Below, piece after piece: positions 26,036 through 34,897 of a stretch of 64,000 nucleotides of DNA. Numbering within the stretch: position 1 is the first letter of the stretch; every line of letters begins with the position of its first letter. Made by a program: the position numbers and the translations under genes. Origin of the DNA: Chitinophaga pollutisoli (GTDB lineage Bacteria > Bacteroidota > Bacteroidia > Chitinophagales > Chitinophagaceae); contig NZ_CP149822.1 of assembly GCF_038396755.1 (NCBI RefSeq), positions 372,001-436,000 on the forward strand, given 5' to 3'. A model generated the notes under the pieces. That model did not search any database and was not told where the DNA came from. It worked only from the letters and a program-made list of their open reading frames with translations.

Positions 26036-27406
26036 TCAGGATAACTTTTGTAAGAGCTGCAGCATGCGGTCCACGATCCTATTTTCCGCATTCCTTTCCA
26101 GCAGGCTGTTCCGGCAGCGCCAGGTTTCGTATCCGCCGCGGTCCATTTCAAGCGCGGGCGGTACATAACCAACATTCGCGTTGGCGAGGCCGATGCTGAA
26201 ATACCGCCCGGAAAGTTGTTTGAGGTACAGGCCTGTTTGCGCGAAGAATTCTCCCGGCAATGCACCAATCCTGCAATGGCCGATGCGCATCACCTGTACG
26301 GGACAATCCATTTCATCCGGAAAACCAGCCAGCAGCACTTGTTCCCGCGCAAATATGCGGCGCATTGAATGCATGTCGTAGGAAAGCGTTCCGTAATCGG
26401 TCTCCGCCATTAAACGGCGCGCCGCGGCAATGGAATCCGGATCCGGTTTGCGAACCTTCAGCCTTACGTCGCTGTATTCCGCAGCGAGGGCCGGCGCGGT
26501 TTCCCATTGCAACGCGGGGATGGCGTGAAATACGGCTTCGGCGAGATCGCGGCCGATGATGTCGCTTTTGGCGAAATGTGCGGTGGGGTATCGGTCCGGA
26601 TGTAAAAAATCCCAGATATTGACATCTCCGCTGGTTCCGTTGCTCATGATCGCCTGGAAACCGCCGTCAGCTTGCAACATATCGCCGAGATGACGGGTGA
26701 AGGCCCCGAAATAGTCGGCTGTCACGGTTCCGTTTTCCCAATCGCCGGCGTAGTGCAGCGAATAATTGGCCAGCACGGAAATCCAGTTGCCTTTCACACT
26801 TTTCACGGCGATAAAACCCAATCCGGGATCCGTTTGCGCAGCTGGTTGCAGTATTTGCCCGGCTGCACCGATGGGATTTGTTTTCACGGCATCGGTTCCG
26901 CCGTCAACGGGATTTTCGGGCACATAGCCGTCTTTCATGAAGTAGCGTCTGCAAACAACATGTTGCGGTACATTGGCCGATCCATATGCGATGATGGCGG
27001 GCTGCAATTGAACGCAGGCTTCCGTAACCGCTTCCACCGTCTTTTCCTCCAGCAACGTGCAATAAGCGGTATCCGGCGGGGTCAGAAAGATATCACCGGC
27101 GGAACCTCCGGCATGCGTATGGGTACAGGAGATGAGGATACTGCCGGGATCGATGCCCGTTTGCGCATGGATGTGAACTTTCATGCGATCCATCAGCGCA
27201 CGCGGCATCACGCAGGTGTCCGCGACGGCGATCACCAGGCGTGCTGACCCGTTTTCCAGTACCAGTGCGCGAACAAAAAGCCTGTCGTGAACATGGTTGG
27301 CGCGGTGCGGGAAGAAGTCGCCATTGATAAGCGTGCCTAAAGTGGGTGTAATATCCGCGGCCGCAGCTCCGGCCCGAAAAATCGTTTCATTCATAATCGT
27401 GGTCAT
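26036..27406 (-). CDS. Neutral ceramidase-like metal-dependent amidohydrolase
   Basis: A 456-residue protein of the neutral/alkaline non-lysosomal ceramidase N-terminal family. The opening FRAGAAAADITPTLGTLING, the zinc motif SCTHTHAGGSAGDIF and the active-site loop SNGTSGDVNIWD (equivalent to the Ser loop of ceramidases) are all visible. No signal peptide, so cytosolic, unlike bacterial ceramidases that are secreted. It lacks the C-terminal beta-sandwich of true ceramidases. It probably hydrolyses an amide or another acyl bond in the operon's substrate. Start overlaps the dipeptidase stop (ATGA). Confidence 0.82.
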   Translation of the reverse strand: MTTIMNETIFRAGAAAADITPTLGTLINGDFFPHRANHVHDRLFVRALVLENGSARLVIAVADTCVMPRALMDRMKVHIHAQTGIDPGSILISCTHTHAGGSAGDIFLTPPDTAYCTLLEEKTVEAVTEACVQLQPAIIAYGSANVPQHVVCRRYFMKDGYVPENPVDGGTDAVKTNPIGAAGQILQPAAQTDPGLGFIAVKSVKGNWISVLANYSLHYAGDWENGTVTADYFGAFTRHLGDMLQADGGFQAIMSNGTSGDVNIWDFLHPDRYPTAHFAKSDIIGRDLAEAVFHAIPALQWETAPALAAEYSDVRLKVRKPDPDSIAAARRLMAETDYGTLSYDMHSMRRIFAREQVLLAGFPDEMDCPVQVMRIGHCRIGALPGEFFAQTGLYLKQLSGRYFSIGLANANVGYVPPALEMDRGGYETWRCRNSLLERNAENRIVDRMLQLLQKLS

Positions 27407-28488
27407 GTTGCCCAGGCTTTGCGCAGGAACCGCAGCCAGTTGCCGTGAAGGATATTATCGATATCCGCTTGCGCATAGCCCCTGCGGGAAAGAATTCCGG
27501 TGAAATTTTGCAGGCTGGCGATAGAATGAAGGTCCCAGGGCGATTGCTCCGTTCCGAAAATCCCGTCGAGATCGCTACCGATCGCCACATGCCGACTGTT
27601 TCCGGCCAACTGGCAGATATGATCCCAGTGGTCCACCAGGTGCTCGAGCCGGATATCGAGCTGCCAGGGATCGGAAACGGTGTCGATAAAACGGATATCC
27701 ATCGCCCAGCAATCAAGCATCCCGCCGATAACGGCATCCCTTTCAATGAGCAGCCGGATTTGATCGTCGTTCAGTTGCCGTTGGTTCGGCACGATCTTGC
27801 GGACGTTATGATGACTGGCCCAGACGGGGCCCTGGTAAAGGTCCATCGCCTGGAAGAAGCCTTCGTCGGTAAGATGCGTGACATCGAGGATCAGGCGGAG
27901 TTTATCCATTTCCTGTAGCAGTTCAACGCCTTGCGGTGTAAGCGACCCGGTCATTTTGGTGCCTGGAGCGTATCTCCCTGGTCCGAAATGCGACAGGCCG
28001 ATGGCCCGCAATCCGTAAGCGTGTGCCCGGTGAAGATAGGAAATATCCACCAGCGAATCGGCGCCTTCGAGGCTCAGGATGTAGCCGACGGGCTTCTGCT
28101 CGTCGGGGACGGCGTCGTTGTCCCACAGTTGCAGGTGTGCGTCGAGTCCTGTGAGATCGCGGATTTGCACCATCTCACCGAGCGCTTCCATTTCGCGGTA
28201 CCACGACAGTTGCGCCTGGGTCATTGCCCAGGCTTGTTGCGGGGAATGCCAGCCCGGAAGGGCGCTCCCCGGCGGTGTGTAACGCGCCAGCTGCGTGGCT
28301 ACCACCAATCCGATCCTACCTTTCCGCAGTTCAGGAAGGCAAACGGTACCGCGGCCACGGTCGGGCTTGTCTTTCATATGCATTTCGCGCTGGCGGATTT
28401 GATCCAGTGGCAGGGCGAGATCGCGGTTCCATTCGATGGCATTCATGGCCAGGTCGAGATGGGCATCGATGATAAACGCAGCTTTCAT
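27403..28488 (-). CDS. M19-family (membrane-dipeptidase type) amidohydrolase
   Basis: A 361-residue cytosolic enzyme with the binuclear metal site of M19: IDAHLDLAM (His10, Asp12), the bridging Glu in LSLEGADS, His in VTHLTDEGF, His in SHHNVRK and Asp in AIGSDLDG. No signal peptide. Family members cut dipeptides, often with D-residues, or other acyl-amino compounds. Here it lies between genes for a dehydrogenase-like protein and a ceramidase-like hydrolase, with ATGA overlaps on both sides, indicating tight coupling. The substrate is likely an N-acyl or peptide-linked amino compound made in the same pathway. Confidence 0.9.
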   Translation of the reverse strand: MKAAFIIDAHLDLAMNAIEWNRDLALPLDQIRQREMHMKDKPDRGRGTVCLPELRKGRIGLVVATQLARYTPPGSALPGWHSPQQAWAMTQAQLSWYREMEALGEMVQIRDLTGLDAHLQLWDNDAVPDEQKPVGYILSLEGADSLVDISYLHRAHAYGLRAIGLSHFGPGRYAPGTKMTGSLTPQGVELLQEMDKLRLILDVTHLTDEGFFQAMDLYQGPVWASHHNVRKIVPNQRQLNDDQIRLLIERDAVIGGMLDCWAMDIRFIDTVSDPWQLDIRLEHLVDHWDHICQLAGNSRHVAIGSDLDGIFGTEQSPWDLHSIASLQNFTGILSRRGYAQADIDNILHGNWLRFLRKAWAT

Positions 28489-29441
28489 GGTTCAGTTTTT
28501 TCATTATCGCCGAAAGGATACCGGTGCATGAGTTGCCGTATGCGGTAGCTGAAACGGCTGAAAACGGAAGCCCATTTTTCCGCCTCGCCTTCTCCGTACT
28601 CATAAAATCCTTTTCCCGCATCCATCCCGGTGTTACCCTGATGCAGCAGTTGCTCCATCCAGGCCGGCGGCCCTTCGCTGCGATCGAGGCCGGGATTCAG
28701 ATCTTCCATCACGAGACCGTATGCGTAGGGGCCCATGAGATCCATGTACCTGAAATTACCGGCGAAGGGCAGATAATAACCGGCGTCGTTCCGGCATGCG
28801 CGGTCGATGTCTTCTACAGACGCGTACCCGTTGCTCACCAGAAAAAACGCCTCACGCGCCATTGCGCTCATCATCCGCGAACGGATCCCTTCGTCGCCGG
28901 GCACCACGTAAGGATCCTTCCCCCATCCGATGGCCATATCCCGGAAAGCATGCGCACTCGCCTCCTTGCAGGCGGTATTCACGATCATTTCCAGGAAAAG
29001 GGTGGTATGGGCGGGATCCGCCCAGTTGGCGCCGATGATCCGGCCGGGATGGCGCGCGCCTTCCTGCAACCGGCTGAGCGCGATGCTCTCGGTATTGACG
29101 GCAATAATGGCGTCCGGAGGAAGGAAAGCTTCCAGTTCGGCGATCCTGTTTTTCTTGGTGTCCGCACATTCCGGCGCCGCGATGATGGCGGCGGCGAATC
29201 CGTCAGGGTTTTCCGGCAAACCGCCGAGAATGGGACTTTGCGCCTCGAGATCCGGTCTTCCGTGTTTCGCTTCCGCTTTCCGCAACCGGTCGATGAGGTT
29301 GCCATCAGATTCGGGATTTGCGGTGCAGTGCGTGACCGGATGGCCCGCCTGCAACAGGCAAACGGTGATGCCGGCTGCCAGCGGGCCAGTCCCGGATACA
29401 AGCAGCGGTTTCATTGATTGGGCTGTTGCGTCTTTGTTCAT
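28485..29441 (-). CDS. 3-hydroxyacyl-CoA dehydrogenase-like protein with altered catalytic residues
   Basis: A 318-residue paralogue of the protein at 30784. The NAD-binding Rossmann start is LLVSGTGPLAAGITVCLLQA. The equivalent of the catalytic His is Asn139 (GANWADPAHTTLFLE), the Glu is kept (E151), and the Asn of the usual GFxxNR motif is gone (GIRSRM, residues 185-190). The C-terminal domain is retained (YYLPFAGNFRYMDLMGPYAY). It may be a pseudoenzyme, a subunit partner of its paralogue or an enzyme with different chemistry. Start is at the first ATG, two bases after the aminotransferase stop; an internal start at 29414 (MKPLLVSG) is possible. Confidence 0.82.
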   Translation of the reverse strand: MNKDATAQSMKPLLVSGTGPLAAGITVCLLQAGHPVTHCTANPESDGNLIDRLRKAEAKHGRPDLEAQSPILGGLPENPDGFAAAIIAAPECADTKKNRIAELEAFLPPDAIIAVNTESIALSRLQEGARHPGRIIGANWADPAHTTLFLEMIVNTACKEASAHAFRDMAIGWGKDPYVVPGDEGIRSRMMSAMAREAFFLVSNGYASVEDIDRACRNDAGYYLPFAGNFRYMDLMGPYAYGLVMEDLNPGLDRSEGPPAWMEQLLHQGNTGMDAGKGFYEYGEGEAEKWASVFSRFSYRIRQLMHRYPFGDNEKTEP

Positions 29442-29443
29442 AA

Positions 29444-30760
29444 TTACTGGTTATGCTGCATGTTTCCAAGGACTTCCTCCGCCGTGTCCACCGCCAGGTG
29501 TATATCCGCTTCCGTATGCGCGGCGCTGATGTACCAGAGCCCGCGGCCGATGATCCTAATGCCGCGGTCGTGCATGCCGGAAATGAATAGCGCGAGCAGC
29601 CCCCGGTCGAAGTCCAGTGTGTCGCGGTATTCGCGGATAGCTGGCTGCCCGGAGAAGCCCGTGTGGAACATGGGCCCTGGTCCGGATACCGTCATTTGAT
29701 GCCCGGTGCGCCCGGCTGCGCGGCGCAGCCCGCTCATCAACATTTGGCCATACCGGAAGATCCGCTCGTACGGCTGCGTTTCTTCCAGCACCTGCAGCGT
29801 GGCCTGCGCCGCAGCGATGGTGGGATTGCCGGCATTCATCGTGCCGGCATGCACCACCCTCCCCTCCGTGATCTGGTCCATCCACGCGCGCTTGCCTACA
29901 ATAGCGCTGATGGGGTAACCGCTTGCCATGGCCTTGGCGAAAACGGACAGGTCGGGTGTAATGTTGAAATATTGCTGGGCCCCGCCTAACGACAGCCGGA
30001 AGCCGGTAATCACTTCATCGAAAATCAACGCGATGCCGTAAGTGTCGCAAAGCGCGCGCATCCCTTCCAGGAAGCCCGGCTGCGGAAGAATGCAACCGTT
30101 ATTGCACATTACCGGTTCCGTGATAACGGCGGCAATCTCGCCGTGGCGCTCCGCCAGCGTGGATTGCAGTAACGGAAGGTCGTTCCAGGGCAGGATGATG
30201 AATTCATCCCTCGCCCCGGCGGGCAACCCGGCTGACCATGCATGTGCTGCGGGCGCATTCCTGCTGCCCGCGGCCGTTGCGTCCGGGGCGGAAATCCCCC
30301 AACTCACGTTATCCAGCCAGCCATGATAGTGCCCTTCGAACCGAAGGAACTTCGGCCGCCCGGTTTTCGCCCTTGCCACGCGGAAGGCGGTTTGCACCGC
30401 TTCTGATCCGTCGAGGCAGAAGCGCATGATCTCCGCTGACGGGATCAGCCGCTGCAATTGCTCCGCCAGTTCTAACTCGCGGATATGCTGGCCGGCAAAC
30501 AGTTGTCCGCCGGCGGAATATTCCTGTACGGCCGACAACACCCTCGGATGCGAGTGTCCCAGGATGAGGGGGCCCTGGCTGAGCGTGAAGTCGAGGTACT
30601 CGTTGCCGTCTGCGTCGTAAATCCTGCTGCCCGATCCGTGTGTATAGAACAAGGCATGCGGGTGGTTGTATTTTCTGAATTCAGAGGAAACGCCGCCTGC
30701 CAGCACTTTCTTCGCTCTTTCCAGCAAAGCGGCAGATTGCATGTATTGAAATTTTTTCAT
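29444..30760 (-). CDS. Class III aminotransferase, glutamate-1-semialdehyde aminomutase-like
   Basis: A 438-residue PLP enzyme. Typical landmarks: KKVLAGGVSSEFRKYNHPHA at the N-terminus, the PLP phosphate-site region CLDGSEAVQTAFRVARAKTG, FRFEGHYHGWLDN, the PLP ring Asp in LIFDEVITGFRL and the Schiff-base Lys in SVFAKAMASGYPISAIVGK. It belongs to the GSAM-like branch, but the sugar-catabolic context and an extra HemL being unnecessary make tetrapyrrole synthesis unlikely. It probably aminates or deaminates a semialdehyde or keto-sugar acid, with RidA handling the enamine/imine by-product. Confidence 0.88.
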   Translation of the reverse strand: MKKFQYMQSAALLERAKKVLAGGVSSEFRKYNHPHALFYTHGSGSRIYDADGNEYLDFTLSQGPLILGHSHPRVLSAVQEYSAGGQLFAGQHIRELELAEQLQRLIPSAEIMRFCLDGSEAVQTAFRVARAKTGRPKFLRFEGHYHGWLDNVSWGISAPDATAAGSRNAPAAHAWSAGLPAGARDEFIILPWNDLPLLQSTLAERHGEIAAVITEPVMCNNGCILPQPGFLEGMRALCDTYGIALIFDEVITGFRLSLGGAQQYFNITPDLSVFAKAMASGYPISAIVGKRAWMDQITEGRVVHAGTMNAGNPTIAAAQATLQVLEETQPYERIFRYGQMLMSGLRRAAGRTGHQMTVSGPGPMFHTGFSGQPAIREYRDTLDFDRGLLALFISGMHDRGIRIIGRGLWYISAAHTEADIHLAVDTAEEVLGNMQHNQ

Positions 30761-30783
30761 GCGATGCTTATTTTCCGGTGGGT

Positions 30784-31764
30784 TTACACGTTGACCGGAG
30801 CAACGGGGTTGTATGGATATAATCGCGCGAGCCGGTGGATGTCGTGGTTGAAGCCGGCAAATGCAGCTTCCCAGCGGCGGGCGTCCTGCGGCGTGTAGGC
30901 ATAGAAGCCATTGCCATCATGAATGCCACGCGCCTGTTCCCGCACCATCCGGCGCATGATCAGGGGAACGCCGGTGTGGTTGCTTAACCGGGGGAACCAG
31001 GATTTGAAAATAGCCGCGGCGTCCTCCAGGCCGGTGTAATCCATCCGCCTGAAAATCCCCATGAGCGTCATCCACGATCCCGCGTCGTACCGGAAAGCTT
31101 TGTCGGCGTCTTCGGCAGTAACCAGCCCTTTTTCCACCAGGTGCAGCATTTCCCTGTACACGGCGTACATGAGGCGGTTGGTGATGAAGCCGCGGATATC
31201 TTTCCGGAGCAGCGTGGGTTCTTTGCCCCAGCCATGCGCCAGACGAAACAACCAGTCAGCGTGCTCCGGCGCCGTTTGGTCGCCGCAGGTGATCTCCAGG
31301 AACCGGGTTGCATACGCCGGCTCGGCCCAATGCAATCCCAGGAACCGTTCGGGTGCCGGAACGAGCTGTTGCAGCGTACTGATCGGAATGGCGGAAGTAT
31401 TGCTGGTGATCACGGCGTCAAGAGCCGCTACGGCGGCTATCTTCCGGTATACCTGTTTTTTGATATCGACTTTCTCGACCACGCATTCCTGTAACAACCG
31501 GCAATCGCGCAAAGCGCTGTAGCGGTCGGTGACCGTCAGCCGGGAAAGGCAGGCGTCCACCGGTTCCACGAGAAGACCGGCGGCCGCGCATTGCACCAAT
31601 TGCTCACGGATGCGGCGCGGACCGGCCTCCATATCTTCCGGCAAAGGTGCGATGCCGACAACGTAATGCCCCGACATCAGCAGCGAAGCCACAATGCTGC
31701 TTCCCATCAATCCCAGGCCCACCACTCCCACCGGAATGGCTGCCGGGTTCAGTTGCATCTCCAT
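30784..31764 (-). CDS. 3-hydroxyacyl-CoA dehydrogenase family oxidoreductase
   Basis: A 326-residue NAD-dependent oxidoreductase. The Rossmann motif is VGVVGLGLMGSSIVASLLMS, with SNTSAIPISTLQQL next. Catalytic residues line up with the family: His145 and Glu157 in LHWAEPAYATRFLE and Asn196 in GFITNRLMY. The C-terminal helical domain includes DADKAFRYDAGSWMTLMGIF. The family includes L-gulonate 3-dehydrogenase and L-carnitine dehydrogenase as well as fatty-acid enzymes; given the locus, a 3-hydroxy acid derived from a sugar or amino acid is more likely than an acyl-CoA. I chose the ATG at 31764, which overlaps the RidA stop as TGATG. Confidence 0.88.
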   Translation of the reverse strand: MEMQLNPAAIPVGVVGLGLMGSSIVASLLMSGHYVVGIAPLPEDMEAGPRRIREQLVQCAAAGLLVEPVDACLSRLTVTDRYSALRDCRLLQECVVEKVDIKKQVYRKIAAVAALDAVITSNTSAIPISTLQQLVPAPERFLGLHWAEPAYATRFLEITCGDQTAPEHADWLFRLAHGWGKEPTLLRKDIRGFITNRLMYAVYREMLHLVEKGLVTAEDADKAFRYDAGSWMTLMGIFRRMDYTGLEDAAAIFKSWFPRLSNHTGVPLIMRRMVREQARGIHDGNGFYAYTPQDARRWEAAFAGFNHDIHRLARLYPYNPVAPVNV

Positions 31765-32153
31765 CAGCCGGGAATTTTCACAATACAATCGATCTCTACC
31801 TTCAGGCTTTCGGCCAGCACAGATTGCACGGTTGTGCGCACAGGTTTGATCCCCGGGAAATATTTTTCATAAACCGCGTTGTAACGGTCGAAATCCGCTA
31901 TATCGGCGAGATGTACCGTACATTTCACCACATCTTCCATCCCCGCGCCCGCCGCCTCCACAATCGCCTTGATATTATCGAGCGAGCGGGTCGTTTCTTC
32001 TTCAATACTGCCCAGCACGAACCGGGACGCCCTGAAATCGACGGAAGCCTGTCCGCTCACGAAGAGCAGTCCGTCCACGATCAGCGCGTCGGAATATGCG
32101 CCGGTAACAAAAGAGGGATCACGGTGCGGGTGGATTATTTTTACTTTTTTCAT
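31764..32153 (-). CDS. RidA (YjgF/YER057c/UK114) family protein
   Basis: A 129-residue cytosolic protein, expected to form a trimer. The family landmarks are VDGLLFVSGQASVDFRASRF, SLDNIKAIVEAAGAGMEDVV and the C-terminal PVRTTVQSVLAESLKVEIDC, which holds the essential Arg that binds the carboxylate. RidA proteins hydrolyse reactive enamines/imines formed by PLP enzymes. It is the first gene of a seven-gene operon that also has a PLP aminotransferase, so this role fits. Its promoter is the shared-element promoter at 32192-32255. Confidence 0.92.
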   Translation of the reverse strand: MKKVKIIHPHRDPSFVTGAYSDALIVDGLLFVSGQASVDFRASRFVLGSIEEETTRSLDNIKAIVEAAGAGMEDVVKCTVHLADIADFDRYNAVYEKYFPGIKPVRTTVQSVLAESLKVEIDCIVKIPG

Positions 32154-32191
32154 CTGTTGGAAGCGTACATGAAGTAATTGTTATATCGGTT

Positions 32192-32255
32192 CAAAAGTAC
32201 CCTGCACCTCCCCTTTTTCCTGTTACTATCGTTTACATTTGTAATACAATCTTTC
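32192..32255 (-). promoter_or_regulatory. Site A: shared 35-bp element plus -7 box driving the RidA operon
   Basis: On the minus strand, a 35-bp element (32221-32255, containing TATTACAAATGTAA and ending GATAGTAACA) is followed after exactly 21 bases by the -7 box TACTTTTG (32192-32199). The RidA start is 38 bases further. There is no TTTG -33 box, as expected when an activator takes its place. Confidence 0.7.
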
Positions 32256-32325
32256 AAAACCGCCACCTGCATATCATCACTACAACGTTTATTCCTTATA
32301 TTGTACTGTCTATCACCCTCCATTC

Positions 32326-33192
32326 ATGAAAGCTACAGAACACCGCATACCAAAGGATTTCGACAAATCATTCACCGTTTTCCGTGAAGTAGGCGCCTAT
32401 TTTCCCTGTCCCTGGCATTATCATCCGGAATATGAATTAGTATTAGTTACGCGCAGTACGGGCCGCCGCATGGTGGGTGACCATATCGGGTATTTCGGGG
32501 AAGAAGACCTGGTATTTATGGCGCCGCGATTGCCGCATGTGTGGGTGAACGACGCTCCTTATCTCAACGGCGAAACCGGCCACCAGGCGGATGCCATCGT
32601 CATTCATTTCATGGAGGATTTCCTGGGGGAAGCCTTTAATGCCGTTCCGGAGATGGAAATGATGAAAACGGCGTTCCAGCTGGCGAAGCATGGCATGGAA
32701 ATCAAAGGGAATACGCGAAGCCGTATCAATGCGATCATGAAGAAAATGCCGGACATGAACGGCATGCAACGACTCTCGGCCCTGTTCAGCATCTTCGATC
32801 TGCTAGCCGCCACCACGGAATACGAACTGCTGGCCAGCCCGGCGTTTGTGGAGAATGTACAACTGACCACCTCCAACCGTTTCGGCATCATTACCGATTA
32901 CATCATGCGTAATTTCGACCGCGATATCCCGCTGACCGAAATCGCCGGCGTGGCCAATATGGCCGTTACTACTTTCTGTAATTACTTCAAGGAACACCAG
33001 CGCGTGACGTTCATCGAATACCTGAATTCCGTTCGTGTCGGCCACGCCTGCAAACTATTATCGGAAAAAGACCACAACATCGCTGAAATCGCCTATGAAT
33101 GCGGGTTCAACAATCTCGCCAACTTCAATCGACAGTTCAAGAAACTCAAAGGCATGACGCCCAGCGAATATAAGCGGACGCTTGTCCTGTAA
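32326..33192 (+). CDS. AraC-family transcriptional regulator, central to the locus
   Basis: A 288-residue regulator. The N-terminal cupin domain (residues about 20-90) has the ligand-binding pattern CPWHYHPEYELVLVTRSTGR. The C-terminal AraC domain has two helix-turn-helix motifs: PLTEIAGVANMAVTTFCNYF and NIAEIAYECGFNNLANFNRQ, followed by FKKLKGMTPSEYKRT. It is divergent from the RidA operon with 172 bases between, and it lies in the middle of the operons that share site A, so it is the best candidate for their activator. Likely ligand: a sugar-derived metabolite of the pathway. It is a paralogue of the regulator at 58407. Confidence 0.93.
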   Translation: MKATEHRIPKDFDKSFTVFREVGAYFPCPWHYHPEYELVLVTRSTGRRMVGDHIGYFGEEDLVFMAPRLPHVWVNDAPYLNGETGHQADAIVIHFMEDFLGEAFNAVPEMEMMKTAFQLAKHGMEIKGNTRSRINAIMKKMPDMNGMQRLSALFSIFDLLAATTEYELLASPAFVENVQLTTSNRFGIITDYIMRNFDRDIPLTEIAGVANMAVTTFCNYFKEHQRVTFIEYLNSVRVGHACKLLSEKDHNIAEIAYECGFNNLANFNRQFKKLKGMTPSEYKRTLVL

Positions 33193-33968
33193 TTATGCGT
33201 TCAAACCACCATCCATCAGGATATTTTCTCCGTTGATATACGCTCCCGCATCCGAAGCGAGGAGCACGACCAGACCTTTGATATCGTCCCGGTTTGCCAT
33301 TCTTCCCAACGGTACTTTCTTGCAGTAGTTTTTCAGAAATTGTTCGGGTTGATGATTGAACAATCCGCCCGGACTAATACAATTTACGCGCACCTGCTTG
33401 CCGGCCAGCACTTTGGCGAGGTAGCGGGTTAGGTTGATGAGGCCCGCATTGTGGAAAAAATAATCAGGCGGCGGATGGCCCATGTCCGTTCCGTCATAGT
33501 TAGACAGGTCGGGGCCGCGCATGCCCATCATGGAAGCAATATTGATGATACTGCCGCCGCCGCTTTCTTCGATGAGCGCCGCCATTTCCCGGAGCAGGTC
33601 CATCATGCCGGTGGCGTTCACCAGCATGGATTCGGCGAATTGGGCAATGGGCGCGTCGTATCCTTTCATGGGACGGCTCACGGCGTTGTTCACGAAAATA
33701 TCGAGGCGGCCGTAATTCTTTTTATCGATGTGGTTAATTCTCTTATCGAAGTATGATCTCCCTGGTCCAATGCCAGCGCATCCACCTGCAGGCCCTGCTG
33801 GCGGAAAGCCTCCGCCACGCGGCGCCCTTCTTCCAGATTGCGCGAAGCAGTGATGACGCGGGCACCGGCTTCGCCGAGCGCTTCCACCATACATTGGCCA
33901 TATTGGCCGGCGCCGCCCGTTACGAGCGCCACCCTTCCTTCCAGGTTGAATAATTTATGAATATGCAT
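33193..33968 (-). pseudogene. Short-chain dehydrogenase/reductase, frameshifted
   Basis: The first frame starts at ATG 33968 (MHIHKLFNLEGRVALVTGGA) and carries the Rossmann TGGAGQYG motif up to SIRELTTSIK. The rest is in another frame: NYGRLDIFVNNAVSRPM, the Ser in NIASMMGMRG, an active-site region in which the Tyr may be YFFHNAGLINLTRY-like, and the C-terminal GGLNA. The frames meet at a run of five A on the coding strand (33719-33723); six would restore a protein of about 258 residues. The canonical YxxxK is not obvious, so activity is uncertain. It ends the HEAT-aldolase-Gfo operon and overlaps the Gfo/Idh gene region closely. It ends abutting the AraC gene. Confidence 0.82.
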
Positions 33969-33976
33969 GTGTAATG

Positions 33977-34897
33977 TCAATGAATGTGAATAGTGATGCC
34001 GCCTTGCTCCCTGCTTTCTTTAGCAGCGATGAGTGTACCGATGACGGCAGAGGTGGTTTCGAACCGCAGGCGGGGCCTGCCTTCCTGCACGGACCGCACA
34101 AACTCAATGATATTGTCGCGAAACATGGCGTAGGAATTGGTGATATCCACCAGCCGCCAGTTTTTTTCTCCATAAACAGACAGCTGGAAAGTCGGGGAGA
34201 TGTGCATGAAAAGATGAACGACGGCGATGATACCGTTGGCGAATTCGATCGTCACTACATCCTTCCCTTGCTGGCCGGAATGCCTGACCGATAGCGGTTG
34301 AGGATCGTCCAGAAGCGAGAAAACGGCTTCCAGCATGTGAACGCCGTATTTTATCCAGTCTTTCTTTCCCGTCGCCGTCACCAGTTGAATGGGGCCAAGC
34401 GCGGCCAGCTGGGCCTTGGCCGACATGACTTCAGACGCATACCGCATGGAAGAGCAGCTCATGACAAATTTCCCTTCCGCCGCATGCCCTGCGAACCATG
34501 CCAGGTCTTCGCGGCTGATGGCAAGGGGCTTGTCGATGAACAAGGGAATGCCGGCTTCGATGAAAGGCGCGGCCATGGCGCGGTGGTGCTCGGGGTCGTC
34601 GCGCGCGAGGATCACGGCATCGATGTTTGTGGCCATTTCTTCCAGTGATCCCGCAACGTGATCAATGCCCGTGGCGCGCGCGATACTTTCAGCGATGGCG
34701 GTATCCTGCGCCCAAACCTGGGTGACCTTCGCGCCGGGGATTCCGGTTGTAGCGCGGTTCGCGGCGAGGTAATCCGCCACGGCGGGATACCCCACGCGGG
34801 CAATCTCTGCGCCATCAGCCATGCCATTGATTATGGCAGACCAGGAATAAGGATGCGCATTGCCTTCGCTCATGCCGATTATGCCGATCCGGATCAT
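33977..34897 (-). CDS. Gfo/Idh/MocA family oxidoreductase
   Basis: A 306-residue NAD(P)-dependent sugar or inositol oxidoreductase. The Rossmann motif is IRIGIIGMSEGNAHPY; the catalytic-Lys motif of the family (EKP) is present as FIDKPLAISRED; the C-terminal alpha/beta domain contains WIKYGVHMLEAVFSLLDDPQ, with His in the usual position. Cytosolic. Overlaps the aldolase stop by four bases (ATGA), and the SDR starts nine bases after its stop. It probably oxidises a sugar or sugar-acid hydroxyl to a keto group. Confidence 0.88.
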   Translation of the reverse strand: MIRIGIIGMSEGNAHPYSWSAIINGMADGAEIARVGYPAVADYLAANRATTGIPGAKVTQVWAQDTAIAESIARATGIDHVAGSLEEMATNIDAVILARDDPEHHRAMAAPFIEAGIPLFIDKPLAISREDLAWFAGHAAEGKFVMSCSSMRYASEVMSAKAQLAALGPIQLVTATGKKDWIKYGVHMLEAVFSLLDDPQPLSVRHSGQQGKDVVTIEFANGIIAVVHLFMHISPTFQLSVYGEKNWRLVDITNSYAMFRDNIIEFVRSVQEGRPRLRFETTSAVIGTLIAAKESREQGGITIHIH

